A stretch of 64,000 nucleotides of DNA from Streptomyces hawaiiensis (GTDB taxonomy: Bacteria; Actinomycetota; Actinomycetes; Streptomycetales; Streptomycetaceae). Positions 34,260 through 43,235 of the stretch are shown here, piece by piece; position 1 is the stretch's first letter; each line of letters begins with the position of its first letter. The DNA is taken from positions 7,316,001 through 7,380,000 of the forward strand of contig NZ_CP021978.1 of NCBI RefSeq assembly GCF_004803895.1. The letters are read 5' to 3'. The notes under the pieces are model-generated. The model was not told the origin of the DNA. It saw nothing but the letters and a program-made list of their open reading frames with translations, and searched no databases. A program made the translations under genes and the position numbers.

Positions 34260-35333
34260 TCAGGCCGCCGGCTCCGCCAGCCGCAGCGTCCGCTCCGCCA
34301 GTTCGCTGATCCGCACCCCGTCGAAACCGAACACCGCGCTGCGGACCGTGTCCTCCAGCGGGACCGTCCACTTGTCGGGGATGGCCGCCGCCCCGCCGAA
34401 CACGCCGGCCACCGAACCCGCGGTCGCGCCGTTGGAGTCGGTGTCCAGGCCTCCGCGGACGGTCAGGGTGATGGTGCGCGTGAAGTCGCCGTCGCCATAG
34501 AGCAGACCGGCGGTGAGGACGGCCGCGTTCGGCACGGTGTGGATCCAGCCCATGCCGGTGGTCTCCTCGGCGACCGTGGTGAGCGTGTCCTCCCAGGACA
34601 TCCGGGTGTCGTGCAGGGAGACCACCCGGCGTACCGTGCGGGCGAGGCGGCTGCTCGCCGGGATCACCGCCAGGGCCTCGTCGACGGCGTGCCGCACGGT
34701 GGGTGCGGTGAACGCCGCCGCGATCAGCGCCGCCGCCCACATCGCCCCGTAGACCCCGTTGCCGGTGTGCGACAGCACCGCGTCCCGCCGGGCCAGCAGG
34801 GCGGCGCGGCGCGGGACGCCCGGGCAGGTCCAGCCGAAGATGTCGGCGCGGATGAGGGCGCCGATCCACTCCTGGTACGGGTTGTCGTACGTCGCCGTCA
34901 GCGGCGGCTTCAGCCCATTGGCGAGGTTGCGGTACGCGGCCCGCTCGGCGGTGAACGTCTGCAGATACGGCAGCCGCAGCAGCCACAGGTCGCCGACCTG
35001 CTCGGTGCTGAAGCCGAAGCCGTGGGTCTCCAGCAGGTCGAGGCCGAGGATCGCGTAGTCGACGTCGTCGTCACGGCAGCTGCCGTGGATGCGGCCGCGG
35101 ACGCACTGGCGCCATTCCGGGCGCAGCTCGAAGCCGTCGTGCTCGCTGATCGGCTCGGGCAGGTAGTCGGTGAGGGGGAGGGCGGCGGCCTGCCTGAGGT
35201 AGCGGTCGATGCGCTCGCGGGTCCACACCTCGCCCTGCTCGACCGGCTTGCCGAGCATGTTGCCCGCGATGCGGCCCTGCCAGCCGCCGAGGATGCGGTT
35301 CGCCAGGTCTGTCTCGGTGCTTGCGGGGGTCAT
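34260..35333 (-). CDS. ADP-ribosylglycohydrolase family protein
   Basis: The 357-residue protein has the family's magnesium motifs: SCRDDDVDYAILGLDLL near residue 85 and GGLDTDSNGATAGSVAGVFGG near 295. ILGGWQGRIAGNMLGKPVE is a typical N-terminus. Members remove ADP-ribose from proteins or hydrolyse related glycosides. The length is normal. It is the first gene of a same-strand group ending with Nudix and Sir2. A role in reversing ADP-ribosylation is inferred from family; some relatives act on other substrates. Confidence 0.9.
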   Translation of the reverse strand: MTPASTETDLANRILGGWQGRIAGNMLGKPVEQGEVWTRERIDRYLRQAAALPLTDYLPEPISEHDGFELRPEWRQCVRGRIHGSCRDDDVDYAILGLDLLETHGFGFSTEQVGDLWLLRLPYLQTFTAERAAYRNLANGLKPPLTATYDNPYQEWIGALIRADIFGWTCPGVPRRAALLARRDAVLSHTGNGVYGAMWAAALIAAAFTAPTVRHAVDEALAVIPASSRLARTVRRVVSLHDTRMSWEDTLTTVAEETTGMGWIHTVPNAAVLTAGLLYGDGDFTRTITLTVRGGLDTDSNGATAGSVAGVFGGAAAIPDKWTVPLEDTVRSAVFGFDGVRISELAERTLRLAEPAA

Positions 35334-35585
35334 GGTTACGGTTTACCCGTTTCGGGGCAGGTCTGCGGTGCGTCCGGCGGCTGCCGGTGCGTCGTGTCCG
35401 GTCGCGCCCGCGCGTCGCCAGCCGCATGCCGGATGCGGCCCCGCCCCCTAGGAGCCGCGGTGCCCCCAGGAGCCTCGGTCCAGAGGCTGGGCAGAGGCTG
35501 ACGCCCGGGGTGTCCTCCGGTTAAGGTCACAGCGGCGCGACTGGCCTTGACGTGCGTGAGGGCCCGGAGAGCAAGGGGAGTGCAA

Positions 35586-36746
35586 GTGGCGGACGCTGCA
35601 GTGAGCGACACCTGGAAGGCACCGCGGGTGCTCGTCGCCGCGGACAAGTTCAAGGGGTCGCTGACGGCCGTGGAGGTCGCCGAGCGGGTCACGGCCGGGC
35701 TGCGCCGGGTCGTGCCGGACCTCGAGGTCGAGGCGCTGCCCGTGGCCGACGGCGGCGACGGGACCGTGGCCGCGGCGGTCGCGGCCGGGTTCGAGCGCCG
35801 GGAGGTACGGGTCGCCGGCCCCCTCGGCGACGAGGTGACGGCGGCGTTCGCGCTGCGCGACGGCACCGCCGTGGTGGAGATGGCCGAGGCCAGCGGGCTG
35901 CAGCGGCTGCCCGCCGGGGTCTTCGCGCCGCTCACGGCGTCCACGTACGGCTCCGGCGAGCTGCTGAGGGCCGCGCTGGACGCGGGCGCCCGCACGATCG
36001 TCTTCGGGGTCGGCGGCAGCGCCACCACCGACGGCGGTGCCGGGATGCTGTCGGCGCTCGGCGCCCGGTTCCTGGACGCCGACGGGGAGCCGGTGCCACC
36101 GGGCGGCGGCGGACTCGTCAAGCTGGCCACCGCCGACCTGTCGGGACTGGACCCGCGCCTCGGTGAGGTCGAGCTGGTCCTCGCGAGCGACGTCGACAAC
36201 CCGCTGACCGGCCCGAAGGGCGCACCCGCGGTCTACGGCCCGCAGAAGGGCGCCTCGCCCGACGACGTGACGGCCCTGGACACCGCCCTCGCGCACTTCG
36301 CGAAGGTGCTGGAGGGACCGGTCGGCCCGAAGGCCGCCGAGTACGCGGCATCGCCGGGTGCGGGCGCGGCGGGGGGCATCGGCTACGGCGCCCTGCTGCT
36401 GGGCGCGGCGTTCCGCCCCGGCATCGAGGTCATGCTCGACGTCCTGGGCTTCGCGCCCGCCCTGGACCGTGCCGACCTGGTCATCACCGGCGAGGGCTCC
36501 CTCGACGAGCAGACCCTCCACGGCAAGGCCCCGGCGGGTGTCGCCGCGGCGGCCCGTGCCGCGGACAAGGACGTCGTGGCGGTCTGCGGCCGCCTCGCCC
36601 TGCCGCCCCAGGTTCTGGGCCGCGCCGGTTTCCGTCGGGCCTACCCCCTGACGGACGCGGAGCCGGACGTGGCGAAGTGCATCGCCGAGGCGGGCCCGAT
36701 CCTGGAACGGGTCGCGGAACGCATCGCCAGGGACTTCCTGACCTGA
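35586..36746 (+). CDS. Glycerate kinase
   Basis: The 386-residue protein begins with VLVAADKFKGSLTAVEVAER, followed by ADGGDGT, GVGGSATTDGGAGML and GEGSLDEQTLHGKAP, all hallmarks of type I glycerate 2-kinases (GlxK/GarK). It phosphorylates glycerate to 2-phosphoglycerate, linking glyoxylate and glycerol-derived carbon to glycolysis. GTG 35586 has AAGGGGAG five bases upstream and is preferred to the longer frame. It is monocistronic and ends at a strong bidirectional hairpin shared with pssA. A link to glyoxylate from the nearby ethylmalonyl-CoA genes is plausible. Confidence 0.93.
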   Translation: MADAAVSDTWKAPRVLVAADKFKGSLTAVEVAERVTAGLRRVVPDLEVEALPVADGGDGTVAAAVAAGFERREVRVAGPLGDEVTAAFALRDGTAVVEMAEASGLQRLPAGVFAPLTASTYGSGELLRAALDAGARTIVFGVGGSATTDGGAGMLSALGARFLDADGEPVPPGGGGLVKLATADLSGLDPRLGEVELVLASDVDNPLTGPKGAPAVYGPQKGASPDDVTALDTALAHFAKVLEGPVGPKAAEYAASPGAGAAGGIGYGALLLGAAFRPGIEVMLDVLGFAPALDRADLVITGEGSLDEQTLHGKAPAGVAAAARAADKDVVAVCGRLALPPQVLGRAGFRRAYPLTDAEPDVAKCIAEAGPILERVAERIARDFLT

Positions 36747-36766
36747 GCCTCTTCAGAACAGGCAAA

Positions 36767-36796
36767 GGGCCCCGAACCGTTACCGGTCCGGGGCCC
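36767..36796. terminator. Bidirectional terminator between convergent glycerate kinase and pssA
   Basis: GGGCCCCG at 36767-36774 pairs with CGGGGCCC at 36789-36796, with an inner ACCG/CGGT stem and a TTAC loop. The hairpin sits 20 bp past one stop and 22 bp past the other. Confidence 0.85.
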
Positions 36797-36818
36797 GAGC
36801 CATGTCAACGCCACGGCG

Positions 36819-37673
36819 TCACGGCAGCTGCGCCGCCCGCGCCTCGCGGCGGTTGTCGCGGAAGTTGTTCACCCGCCGAGCCGTCGCGAACAGCGGAATC
36901 ACCGCCCCCGTGACCAGCTGGAGCGCGCACCCCGTCTGCAGGAGGAGCTGTCCGCCGGGCGCGCCGAACGCCCAGGCCGCCAGCAGACCCATGGACAGGA
37001 CGATCCAGGTCAGCATGGCCACCGCGAGCCAGCCACGCGGCTTCGGGTACTCGACCCGGCTCACCATCAGCCACGCCGTCCCCACGATCGCCAGCAGTGT
37101 GGCCTCGAACGGGAGCTCCAGCAGCACGATCGCGACGACCGTCAGCGCGCCGAACGGCGAGGGCATGCCCTGGAAGGTGCCGTCCTTCACCGTCACGCAC
37201 GAGAAGCGCGCGAGCCGCAGCACCACCGCCAGCAACACCACGATCGCCCCGACCGCGGCCACCCGCTGGTGCGCGTCGTTCGCGACCATGCCGTAGACGA
37301 GGACGAAGTACGCCGGCGCCAGACCGAAGCTGATCAGGTCGGAGAGGTTGTCCAGCTCCGCGCCCATGGGGGAGGAGCGCAGCTTGCGCGCCACCAGGCC
37401 GTCGAAGAGGTCGAAGACCGCCGCGCAGAGCATGAGGATGACCGCCGTGGCCGCGCTGTGGCGGGCCATGCCGGTCTCCTGGCTGCCCGTGAGGTGCGGG
37501 ATCAGGATGCCGGTGGTGGTGAAGTACACCGCCATGAAGCCGCACGTGGCGTTACCCAGCGTCAGGGTGTCCGCTATCGACAGGCGAAGAGAGAGGGGCA
37601 TCTCCTCTTCTTCGTCGACCTCGCCGGCTTCCGGGACCCAGCCGGCCTTGGTGTCAGGATCAATCACGGTCAA
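36819..37673 (-). CDS. pssA: CDP-diacylglycerol--serine O-phosphatidyltransferase
   Basis: The 284-residue membrane protein has the CDP-alcohol phosphotransferase motif DLFDGLVARKLRSSPMGAEL followed by DNLSD, plus several hydrophobic segments. It makes phosphatidylserine from CDP-diacylglycerol and serine. An acidic N-terminal arm (EAGEVDEEEEM) precedes the membrane part. It overlaps psd by 14 bp, and psd converts its product to phosphatidylethanolamine, so the order psd-pssA is a two-step pathway operon. Its 3' end meets the shared terminator. Confidence 0.95.
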   Translation of the reverse strand: MTVIDPDTKAGWVPEAGEVDEEEEMPLSLRLSIADTLTLGNATCGFMAVYFTTTGILIPHLTGSQETGMARHSAATAVILMLCAAVFDLFDGLVARKLRSSPMGAELDNLSDLISFGLAPAYFVLVYGMVANDAHQRVAAVGAIVVLLAVVLRLARFSCVTVKDGTFQGMPSPFGALTVVAIVLLELPFEATLLAIVGTAWLMVSRVEYPKPRGWLAVAMLTWIVLSMGLLAAWAFGAPGGQLLLQTGCALQLVTGAVIPLFATARRVNNFRDNRREARAAQLP

Positions 37674-38316
37674 TGCGAGTCACCCCAGCCACGGTCTTCT
37701 GACCGACCTCGACCGCGACCTCCACGCCCTCGGGCAGGTAGAGGTCGACACGTGAGCCGAAGCGGATCAGGCCGATCCGCTCGCCCTGCTCCACCTTCGT
37801 GCCCTGGGGCACGTAGGGGACGATGCGGCGGGCGACCGCGCCGGCGATCTGGATCATCTCGATGTCGCCGAGCTCGGTGTCGAAGTGCCAGACGACGCGC
37901 TCGTTGTTCTCGCTCTCCTTGTTGAAGGCGGGAACGAAGCCACCAGGCACGTGCTCGACCGACGTCACCGTGCCGGCCAGCGGCGCGCGGTTGACGTGGA
38001 CGTTCAGCGGGCTCATGAAGATCGCGACGCGGGTGCGGCCGTCCTTCCACGGCATGATGCTCTGCACCACACCGTCGGCGGGAGAGATGACCCGGCCCTG
38101 GGTGATCTCGCGCTCGGGGTCGCGGAAGAACCACAGCATTCCCGCCGCGAGCGCGGTGGCGGGAACGGCGACGGCCTTGGCGGCGCCGGAGCGCCGGGCC
38201 CGGGCCAGGCTGAGGGCTGCGGTGGCGACGGTCGGAAGGAGCCACGGCGATGCTCCGCGCGCGAGGCGTACGCCGGCCCGGCTGTCGCGAGGTGCAGAGG
38301 TTTGGCTGTGGGGCAT
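37660..38316 (-). CDS. psd: Phosphatidylserine decarboxylase proenzyme
   Basis: The 218-residue protein is the short, actinobacterial/Bacillus-like type. The self-cleavage site is in RFGSRVDLYLPEG, where Ser becomes the pyruvoyl group. MSPLNVHVNRAPLAG and VKRF-like WHFDTELGDIEMIQIAGAVA are typical. It makes phosphatidylethanolamine from phosphatidylserine. The N-terminal hydrophobic segment (AVPATALAAGMLWFF) would anchor it to the membrane. It lies upstream of pssA, overlapping by 14 bp, and 172 bp downstream of the ethylmalonyl-CoA operon's last gene. Confidence 0.95.
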   Translation of the reverse strand: MPHSQTSAPRDSRAGVRLARGASPWLLPTVATAALSLARARRSGAAKAVAVPATALAAGMLWFFRDPEREITQGRVISPADGVVQSIMPWKDGRTRVAIFMSPLNVHVNRAPLAGTVTSVEHVPGGFVPAFNKESENNERVVWHFDTELGDIEMIQIAGAVARRIVPYVPQGTKVEQGERIGLIRFGSRVDLYLPEGVEVAVEVGQKTVAGVTRIDRD

Positions 38317-38443
38317 GGATGACCTTCGTAGCGGAGATGATGCCGCACTCTGACGGGGGACGGCGGCTTTCCGGCGATCGTAGCGGCTCGGGGCCGTAAC
38401 TGGGTAAGCCAGGCAGCCGAGTCGGCGGCAGAAGAGCGCTGAC

Positions 38444-38476
38444 GGGGTGTGATCTTCTTCTCCAAGAAAACACCCC
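38444..38476 (-). terminator. Hairpin after the ethylmalonyl-CoA operon
   Basis: GGGGTGT at 38444-38450 and ACACCCC at 38470-38476 enclose a partly paired AT-rich segment, 12 bp past the last stop. It probably separates the operon from psd-pssA. Confidence 0.6.
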
Positions 38477-38488
38477 GTATCCGGACAT

Positions 38489-39694
38489 CTAGCCCTGGAA
38501 TCGATACTCTTCGAGCAGCCGCCTGCCGATGATCATTTTCTGGATCTCGGCGGTACCTTCACCGATGAGCAGCATCGGGGCCTCACGGTAGAGGCGCTCG
38601 ATCTCGTACTCCTTGGAGAAGCCGTAGCCGCCGTGGATCCGGAAGGCGTCTTCGACGACCTCCTTGCAGTACTCGGAGGCGAGGTACTTCGCCATCCCAG
38701 CCTCGAGGTCGTTTCGCTCCCCGGAGTCCTTTTTGCGTGCTGCGTTCACCATCATCGCATGGGCGGCCTCGACCTTGGTAGCCATCTCGGCCAGCTTGAA
38801 CTGGATCGCCTGGTGCTGGGCGATCGGCTTCCCGAAGGTGTGACGCTGCTGCGCGTACCGGACACCCAGTTCGAACGCACGCTGGGCGACGCCGCAGCCA
38901 CGCGCCGCCACGTTGACGCGGCCGACCTCGACGCCGTCCATCATCTGGTAGAAACCACGGCCGGTGACCCCGCCGAGCACGCGATCCGCAGGAATCCGCA
39001 GGCCATCCATGATGAGTTCGGTGGTGTCGACCCCCTTGTAGCCCATCTTGTCGATCTTGCCGGGGATCGTCAGGCCGGGGTGCACCTCGCCGAAGCCGGG
39101 CTCCTTCTCGACCAGGAAGGTCGTCATCGACTTATGGGGCGCGGTGCCCTCGGGGTGACCTTCGTCACTTCTGACCAGAACGGCCACCAGAGACGACGTT
39201 CCGCCGTTCGTCAGCCACATCTTCTGGCCGTTGAGGACGTACTCCTCGCCGTCCTTCACCGCCTTCGAGGTGATCGCCGAGACGTCCGAGCCGAGACCCG
39301 GCTCCGACATCGAGAAGGCGCCCCGGATGTCACCGGCCGCCATCCTCGGCAGGAAGTGGTCCTTCTGCTCCTGCGTGCCGTGCTGCTTGAGCATGTACGC
39401 CACGATGAAGTGCGTGTTGATGATGCCGGACACCGACATCCACCCGCGGGCGATCTCCTCCACGCACAGCGCGTAGGTCAGGAGCGACTCACCCAGACCC
39501 CCGTACTCCTCGGGGATCATCAGGCCGAACAGGCCCAACTCCTTCAGACCGTCGACGATCTGCTGCGGGTACTCGTCACGGTGCTCCAGCTCCGTGGCGA
39601 CCGGAATGATCTCCTTGTCCACGAAGTCCCGGACAGTGGACAGGATCTCCTGCTGGACGTCCGTCAGACCGGCGGTCTGGGCGAGTCGCGCCAT
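38489..39694 (-). CDS. Acyl-CoA dehydrogenase, likely methylsuccinyl-CoA dehydrogenase
   Basis: The 401-residue flavoprotein is an acyl-CoA dehydrogenase (FSMSEPGLGSDVSAITSKA, WLTNGG, RIHGGYGFSKEYEIERLYRE). It lies at the end of a cluster of ccr, meaA, a CitE-like lyase and a MaoC hydratase, which is the ethylmalonyl-CoA pathway; there the dehydrogenase oxidises (2S)-methylsuccinyl-CoA to mesaconyl-CoA. The specific substrate is assigned from context. ATG 39694 lies two bases after the hydratase stop; the open frame to 39877 is not needed. A catalytic Glu sits in the LIGEGTAEIQKM region. Confidence 0.9.
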   Translation of the reverse strand: MARLAQTAGLTDVQQEILSTVRDFVDKEIIPVATELEHRDEYPQQIVDGLKELGLFGLMIPEEYGGLGESLLTYALCVEEIARGWMSVSGIINTHFIVAYMLKQHGTQEQKDHFLPRMAAGDIRGAFSMSEPGLGSDVSAITSKAVKDGEEYVLNGQKMWLTNGGTSSLVAVLVRSDEGHPEGTAPHKSMTTFLVEKEPGFGEVHPGLTIPGKIDKMGYKGVDTTELIMDGLRIPADRVLGGVTGRGFYQMMDGVEVGRVNVAARGCGVAQRAFELGVRYAQQRHTFGKPIAQHQAIQFKLAEMATKVEAAHAMMVNAARKKDSGERNDLEAGMAKYLASEYCKEVVEDAFRIHGGYGFSKEYEIERLYREAPMLLIGEGTAEIQKMIIGRRLLEEYRFQG

Positions 39695-39696
39695 GG

Positions 39697-40209
39697 CTAC
39701 TTCTCCTGCTCCTTGAGCTCCGGGCGCCCGGGCTGCTCGCCGCCGCGCTCCTTGATGTACGTCTCGGTCGGCACCATCACCTTGCGGCGGAACACACAGA
39801 CCAGCGTGCCGTCCTGCTTGTAGCCCTTGGTCTCGACGTAGACGATGCCGCGGTCGTTCTTGGACTTCGACGGCCACTTGTCGAGCACGGTCGTCTGGCC
39901 GTAGACCGTGTCGCCGTGGAACGTCGGCGCCACGTGCTTGAGCGACTCGATCTCCAGGTTGGCGATGGCCTTGCCGGAGATGTCCGGCACGGACATGCCG
40001 AGCAGCAGCGAGTAGATGTAGTTCCCGACGACGACGTTCTTGCCGAAGTCCGTCGTCTTCTCCGCATAGTTCGTGTCCATGTGGAGGGGGTGGTGGTTCA
40101 TCGTGAGGAGGCAGAACAGGTGGTCGTCGTACTCCGTGACCGTCTTTCCCGGCCAGTGCTTGTACGTCGCCCCGACCTCGAACTCCTCGTAGGTGCGCCC
40201 GAACTGCAT
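39697..40209 (-). CDS. MaoC-like hydratase, likely mesaconyl-CoA hydratase
   Basis: The 170-residue single hot-dog-fold protein has the MaoC family pattern: RTYEEFEVGATYKHWPGKTV, DDHLFCLLTMNHHPLHMD (catalytic Asp/His region) and HVAPTFHGDTVYGQT. In this operon it should hydrate mesaconyl-CoA to beta-methylmalyl-CoA. It is between the CitE-like lyase (5-bp gap) and the acyl-CoA dehydrogenase (2-bp gap). The substrate is assigned from context; the fold and catalytic residues are visible. Confidence 0.9.
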   Translation of the reverse strand: MQFGRTYEEFEVGATYKHWPGKTVTEYDDHLFCLLTMNHHPLHMDTNYAEKTTDFGKNVVVGNYIYSLLLGMSVPDISGKAIANLEIESLKHVAPTFHGDTVYGQTTVLDKWPSKSKNDRGIVYVETKGYKQDGTLVCVFRRKVMVPTETYIKERGGEQPGRPELKEQEK

Positions 40210-40214
40210 CGCGC

Positions 40215-41180
40215 TCAGCCCTCCGGAATCTCGAACTTGCTGGTGCGCTGCATGCCGGCGGCGCGGCCCTTGCCGGAGACGACCAGGGCCATCTTGCGGC
40301 TGGCCTCGTCGATCATCTCGTCGCCGAGCATCGCGGAGCCCTTCTTGCCGCCGGCCTCGGACGTGTAGTAGTCGTACGCGTCCAGGATCAGCTCGGCGTG
40401 GTCGTAGTCCTCCTGGGACGGCGAGAAGATCTCGTTGGACGCCTCGACCTGGCCCGGGTGCAGCACCCACTTGCCGTCGAAGCCGAGCGCGGCGGCGCGC
40501 TGGGCGACCTCGCGGTAGCCGTCGATGTTGCGGATCTGCAGGTAGGGGCCGTCGATCGCCTGGAGGTTGTTGGCGCGGGCGGCCATCAGGATCTTCATCA
40601 GGATGTAGTGGTAGGCGTCCGCCGGATAGCCGGGCGGCTGCTCGCCCACGACCAGCGACTTCATGTTGATCGACGCCATGAAGTCCGCCGGGCCGAAGAT
40701 GATCGTCTCGACGCGCGGCGAGGCCTGCGCGATCTCGTTGACGTTGTTCAGGCCCTGGGCGTTCTCGATCTGCGCCTCGATGCCGATCTTGCCGACCTCG
40801 AAGCCCATCGTCTTCTCGATCTGCGTCAGCAGCAGGTCGAGGGCGACGATCTGCTGGGCCGTCTGCACCTTCGGCAGCATGATGCAGTCGAGGTTCGGGC
40901 CGGCGCCCTCGACGACCGTGACGACATCGCGGTACGTCCATTCGGTCGTCCAGTCGTTGACGCGCACGACCCGCGTCTTGCCCGTCCAGTCGCCCTCGTT
41001 GAGGAACTTGACGATGGTGTGCCGCGCCTCGGGCTTGGCCAGCGGGGCGCACGCGTCCTCCAGGTCGAGGAAGACCTGGTCGGCGGGGAGGCCCTGTGCC
41101 TTCTCCAGGAAGCGGGGGTTGCTTCCGGGGACCGCGAGGCAGGAGCGTCGCGGACGCAGACGGTTGACGGGCGTGGTCAT
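40215..41180 (-). CDS. HpcH/HpaI-type lyase, likely malyl-CoA/beta-methylmalyl-CoA lyase
   Basis: The 321-residue CitE-like protein has RSCLAVPGSNPRFLEKAQGL, FLDLEDACAP (acidic metal site), IMLPKVQTAQQ and IGIEAQIENAQGL. It would split beta-methylmalyl-CoA into glyoxylate and propionyl-CoA, the carbon-releasing step of the ethylmalonyl-CoA pathway. Its ATG overlaps the meaA stop by four bases, so the two are translationally coupled. The glyoxylate produced could feed malate synthase elsewhere. The exact substrate comes from context. Confidence 0.92.
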   Translation of the reverse strand: MTTPVNRLRPRRSCLAVPGSNPRFLEKAQGLPADQVFLDLEDACAPLAKPEARHTIVKFLNEGDWTGKTRVVRVNDWTTEWTYRDVVTVVEGAGPNLDCIMLPKVQTAQQIVALDLLLTQIEKTMGFEVGKIGIEAQIENAQGLNNVNEIAQASPRVETIIFGPADFMASINMKSLVVGEQPPGYPADAYHYILMKILMAARANNLQAIDGPYLQIRNIDGYREVAQRAAALGFDGKWVLHPGQVEASNEIFSPSQEDYDHAELILDAYDYYTSEAGGKKGSAMLGDEMIDEASRKMALVVSGKGRAAGMQRTSKFEIPEG

Positions 41181-43225
41181 GCGGGGACCTCCAGGGGGTC
41201 GAGCTTGTTCGCTTTCCGGATCTCGTCGACGATGCGGCCGATGATTCCGGTGATGTCGAAGTCCTTCGGGGTGAAGACCGCGGCCACTCCGGCTGCCCTG
41301 AGCTGCTCGGCATCACCGTTCGGGATGATGCCACCGGCGATCACCGGAATATCTGTGGCACCCGCCACACGCAGCCGTTCGAGCACGTCCGGCACCAGCT
41401 GGGCGTGCGAGCCGGACAGGATGGACAGGCCGACCGCGTGCACGTCCTCGGCGACAGCCGCGTCGACGATCTGCTCGGGCGTCAGCCGGATGCCCTGGTA
41501 GACCACCTCGAAGCCGGCGTCACGCGCGCGCACGGCGATCTGCTCGGCGCCGTTGGAGTGCCCGTCCAGGCCCGGCTTGCCGACCAGGAAGCGCAGCTTG
41601 CCCACACCGAGGTCCTTGGCCGTGAGGTCCACCTTGCGGCGGACCAGGGCCAGCGTGCTGCCCTCCTCGACGGGGACGGCCACCGGCGCCGAGGAGACGC
41701 CCGTGGGCGCCCGGAACTCACCGAACACCTCGCGCAGGGCCCCGGCCCACTCGCCCGTCGTCGCACCGGCGCGGGCGCACTCCAGGGTGGCCTCCATGAG
41801 GTTGTCGTTGCCGCGGGCGGCCTCCTTCAGCCGCTCCAGCGCCTTGCAGGGCCGCGGGTGGTTGAAGGGAGGCTGGTAGCGGCTGTCGCGCCACTGCTGG
41901 AGCGAGGCGATGACCCGGGCCTCGACCGCCGGGTCCACCGTCTGGATCGCGGTGTCCAGGTCGGCGGTGAGCGGGTTCGGCTCGGTGCCCTCGAAGATGT
42001 TGACGCCGATGATCTTCTCCTGGCCGGACTCGATCCGGCCCCGGCGCTCGGCGTGCGAGGCGACCAGCTGCGACTTGAGGTAGCCGGACTCGACGGCCAC
42101 CATCGCGCCGCCCATCTCCTGGATGCGGTCGATCTCGGCGGACGCCTCCTCGACCAGCTGGTCCACCTTCGCCTCGATGACCTTCGAGCCCTCGAAGATG
42201 TCCTCGTACTCCAGCAGATCGCTCTCGTACGCCAGCACCTGCTGGATGCGCAGCGACCACTGCTGGTCCCAGGGGCGGGGCAGGCCAAGGGCCTCGTTCC
42301 ACGCGGGGAGCTGCACGGCACGCGCGCGGGCGTCCTTGGAGAGGGTGACGGCCAGCATCTCCAGGACGATCCGCTGGACGTTGTTCTCCGGCTGCGCCTC
42401 CGTCAGGCCCAGGGAGTTGACCTGGACGCCGTAGCGGAAACGGCGCTGCTTGGGGTTCTCGATGCCGTACCGCTCACGGGTGACGCTGTCCCAGATGCGG
42501 TTGAACGCCCGCATCTTGCACATCTCCTCGACGAAGCGGACGCCCGCGTTCACGAAGAAGGAGATGCGGGCCACGACATCGCCCATGCGTTCCTGCGGCA
42601 CCTGGCCGGAGTCGCGCACGGCGTCGAGGACGGCGATCGCGGTGGACATCGCGTACGCGATCTCCTGGACCGGCGTGGCGCCCGCCTCCTGCAGGTGGTA
42701 GCTGCAGATGTTGATCGGGTTCCACTTCGGCATGTGGGAGACCGTGTACGCGATCATGTCCGTCGTCAGGCGGAGCGAGGGGCCCGGCGGGAAGACGTGC
42801 GTCCCGCGGGACAGGTACTCCTTGACGATGTCGTTCTGGGTCGTGCCCTGGAGCTTGGTGATGTCCGCGCCCTGCTCCTCGGCGACGACCTGGTAGAGCG
42901 CCAGCAGCCACATGGCGGTGGCGTTGATCGTCATCGAGGTGTTCATCTGCTCCAGGGGGATGTCCTGGAACAGCCGGCGCATGTCACCGACGTGCGCGAT
43001 CGGCACCCCGACCCGGCCGACCTCGCCGCGGGCGAGGATGTGGTCGGAGTCGTAGCCGGTCTGCGTCGGCAGGTCGAACGCCACCGACAGACCCGTCTGG
43101 CCCTTGGCGAGGTTGCGCCGGTACAGCTCGTTGGACGCCTCGGCGGTGGAGTGACCGGCGTAGGTGCGCATGAGCCACGGCCGGTCCCTTTCTTTGTGCG
43201 CCTGCGGCGTCTGACCCTCAGTCAT
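41177..43225 (-). CDS. meaA: Ethylmalonyl-CoA mutase
   Basis: The 682-residue B12 enzyme has the mutase barrel (RTYAGHSTAEASNELYRRNL, AFDLPTQTGYDSDH, INICSYHLQEAGATP) and a C-terminal cobalamin domain with DxHxxG (GLDGHSNGAEQ), SILSGSH and IAGGIIP. It converts ethylmalonyl-CoA to methylsuccinyl-CoA. Single-chain organisation and position after ccr distinguish it from the two-subunit methylmalonyl-CoA mutase. It starts 10 bp after the ccr stop. It was first known as MeaA in Streptomyces and Methylobacterium. Confidence 0.95.
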   Translation of the reverse strand: MTEGQTPQAHKERDRPWLMRTYAGHSTAEASNELYRRNLAKGQTGLSVAFDLPTQTGYDSDHILARGEVGRVGVPIAHVGDMRRLFQDIPLEQMNTSMTINATAMWLLALYQVVAEEQGADITKLQGTTQNDIVKEYLSRGTHVFPPGPSLRLTTDMIAYTVSHMPKWNPINICSYHLQEAGATPVQEIAYAMSTAIAVLDAVRDSGQVPQERMGDVVARISFFVNAGVRFVEEMCKMRAFNRIWDSVTRERYGIENPKQRRFRYGVQVNSLGLTEAQPENNVQRIVLEMLAVTLSKDARARAVQLPAWNEALGLPRPWDQQWSLRIQQVLAYESDLLEYEDIFEGSKVIEAKVDQLVEEASAEIDRIQEMGGAMVAVESGYLKSQLVASHAERRGRIESGQEKIIGVNIFEGTEPNPLTADLDTAIQTVDPAVEARVIASLQQWRDSRYQPPFNHPRPCKALERLKEAARGNDNLMEATLECARAGATTGEWAGALREVFGEFRAPTGVSSAPVAVPVEEGSTLALVRRKVDLTAKDLGVGKLRFLVGKPGLDGHSNGAEQIAVRARDAGFEVVYQGIRLTPEQIVDAAVAEDVHAVGLSILSGSHAQLVPDVLERLRVAGATDIPVIAGGIIPNGDAEQLRAAGVAAVFTPKDFDITGIIGRIVDEIRKANKLDPLEVPA

Positions 43226-43235
43226 GCGACGCCTC

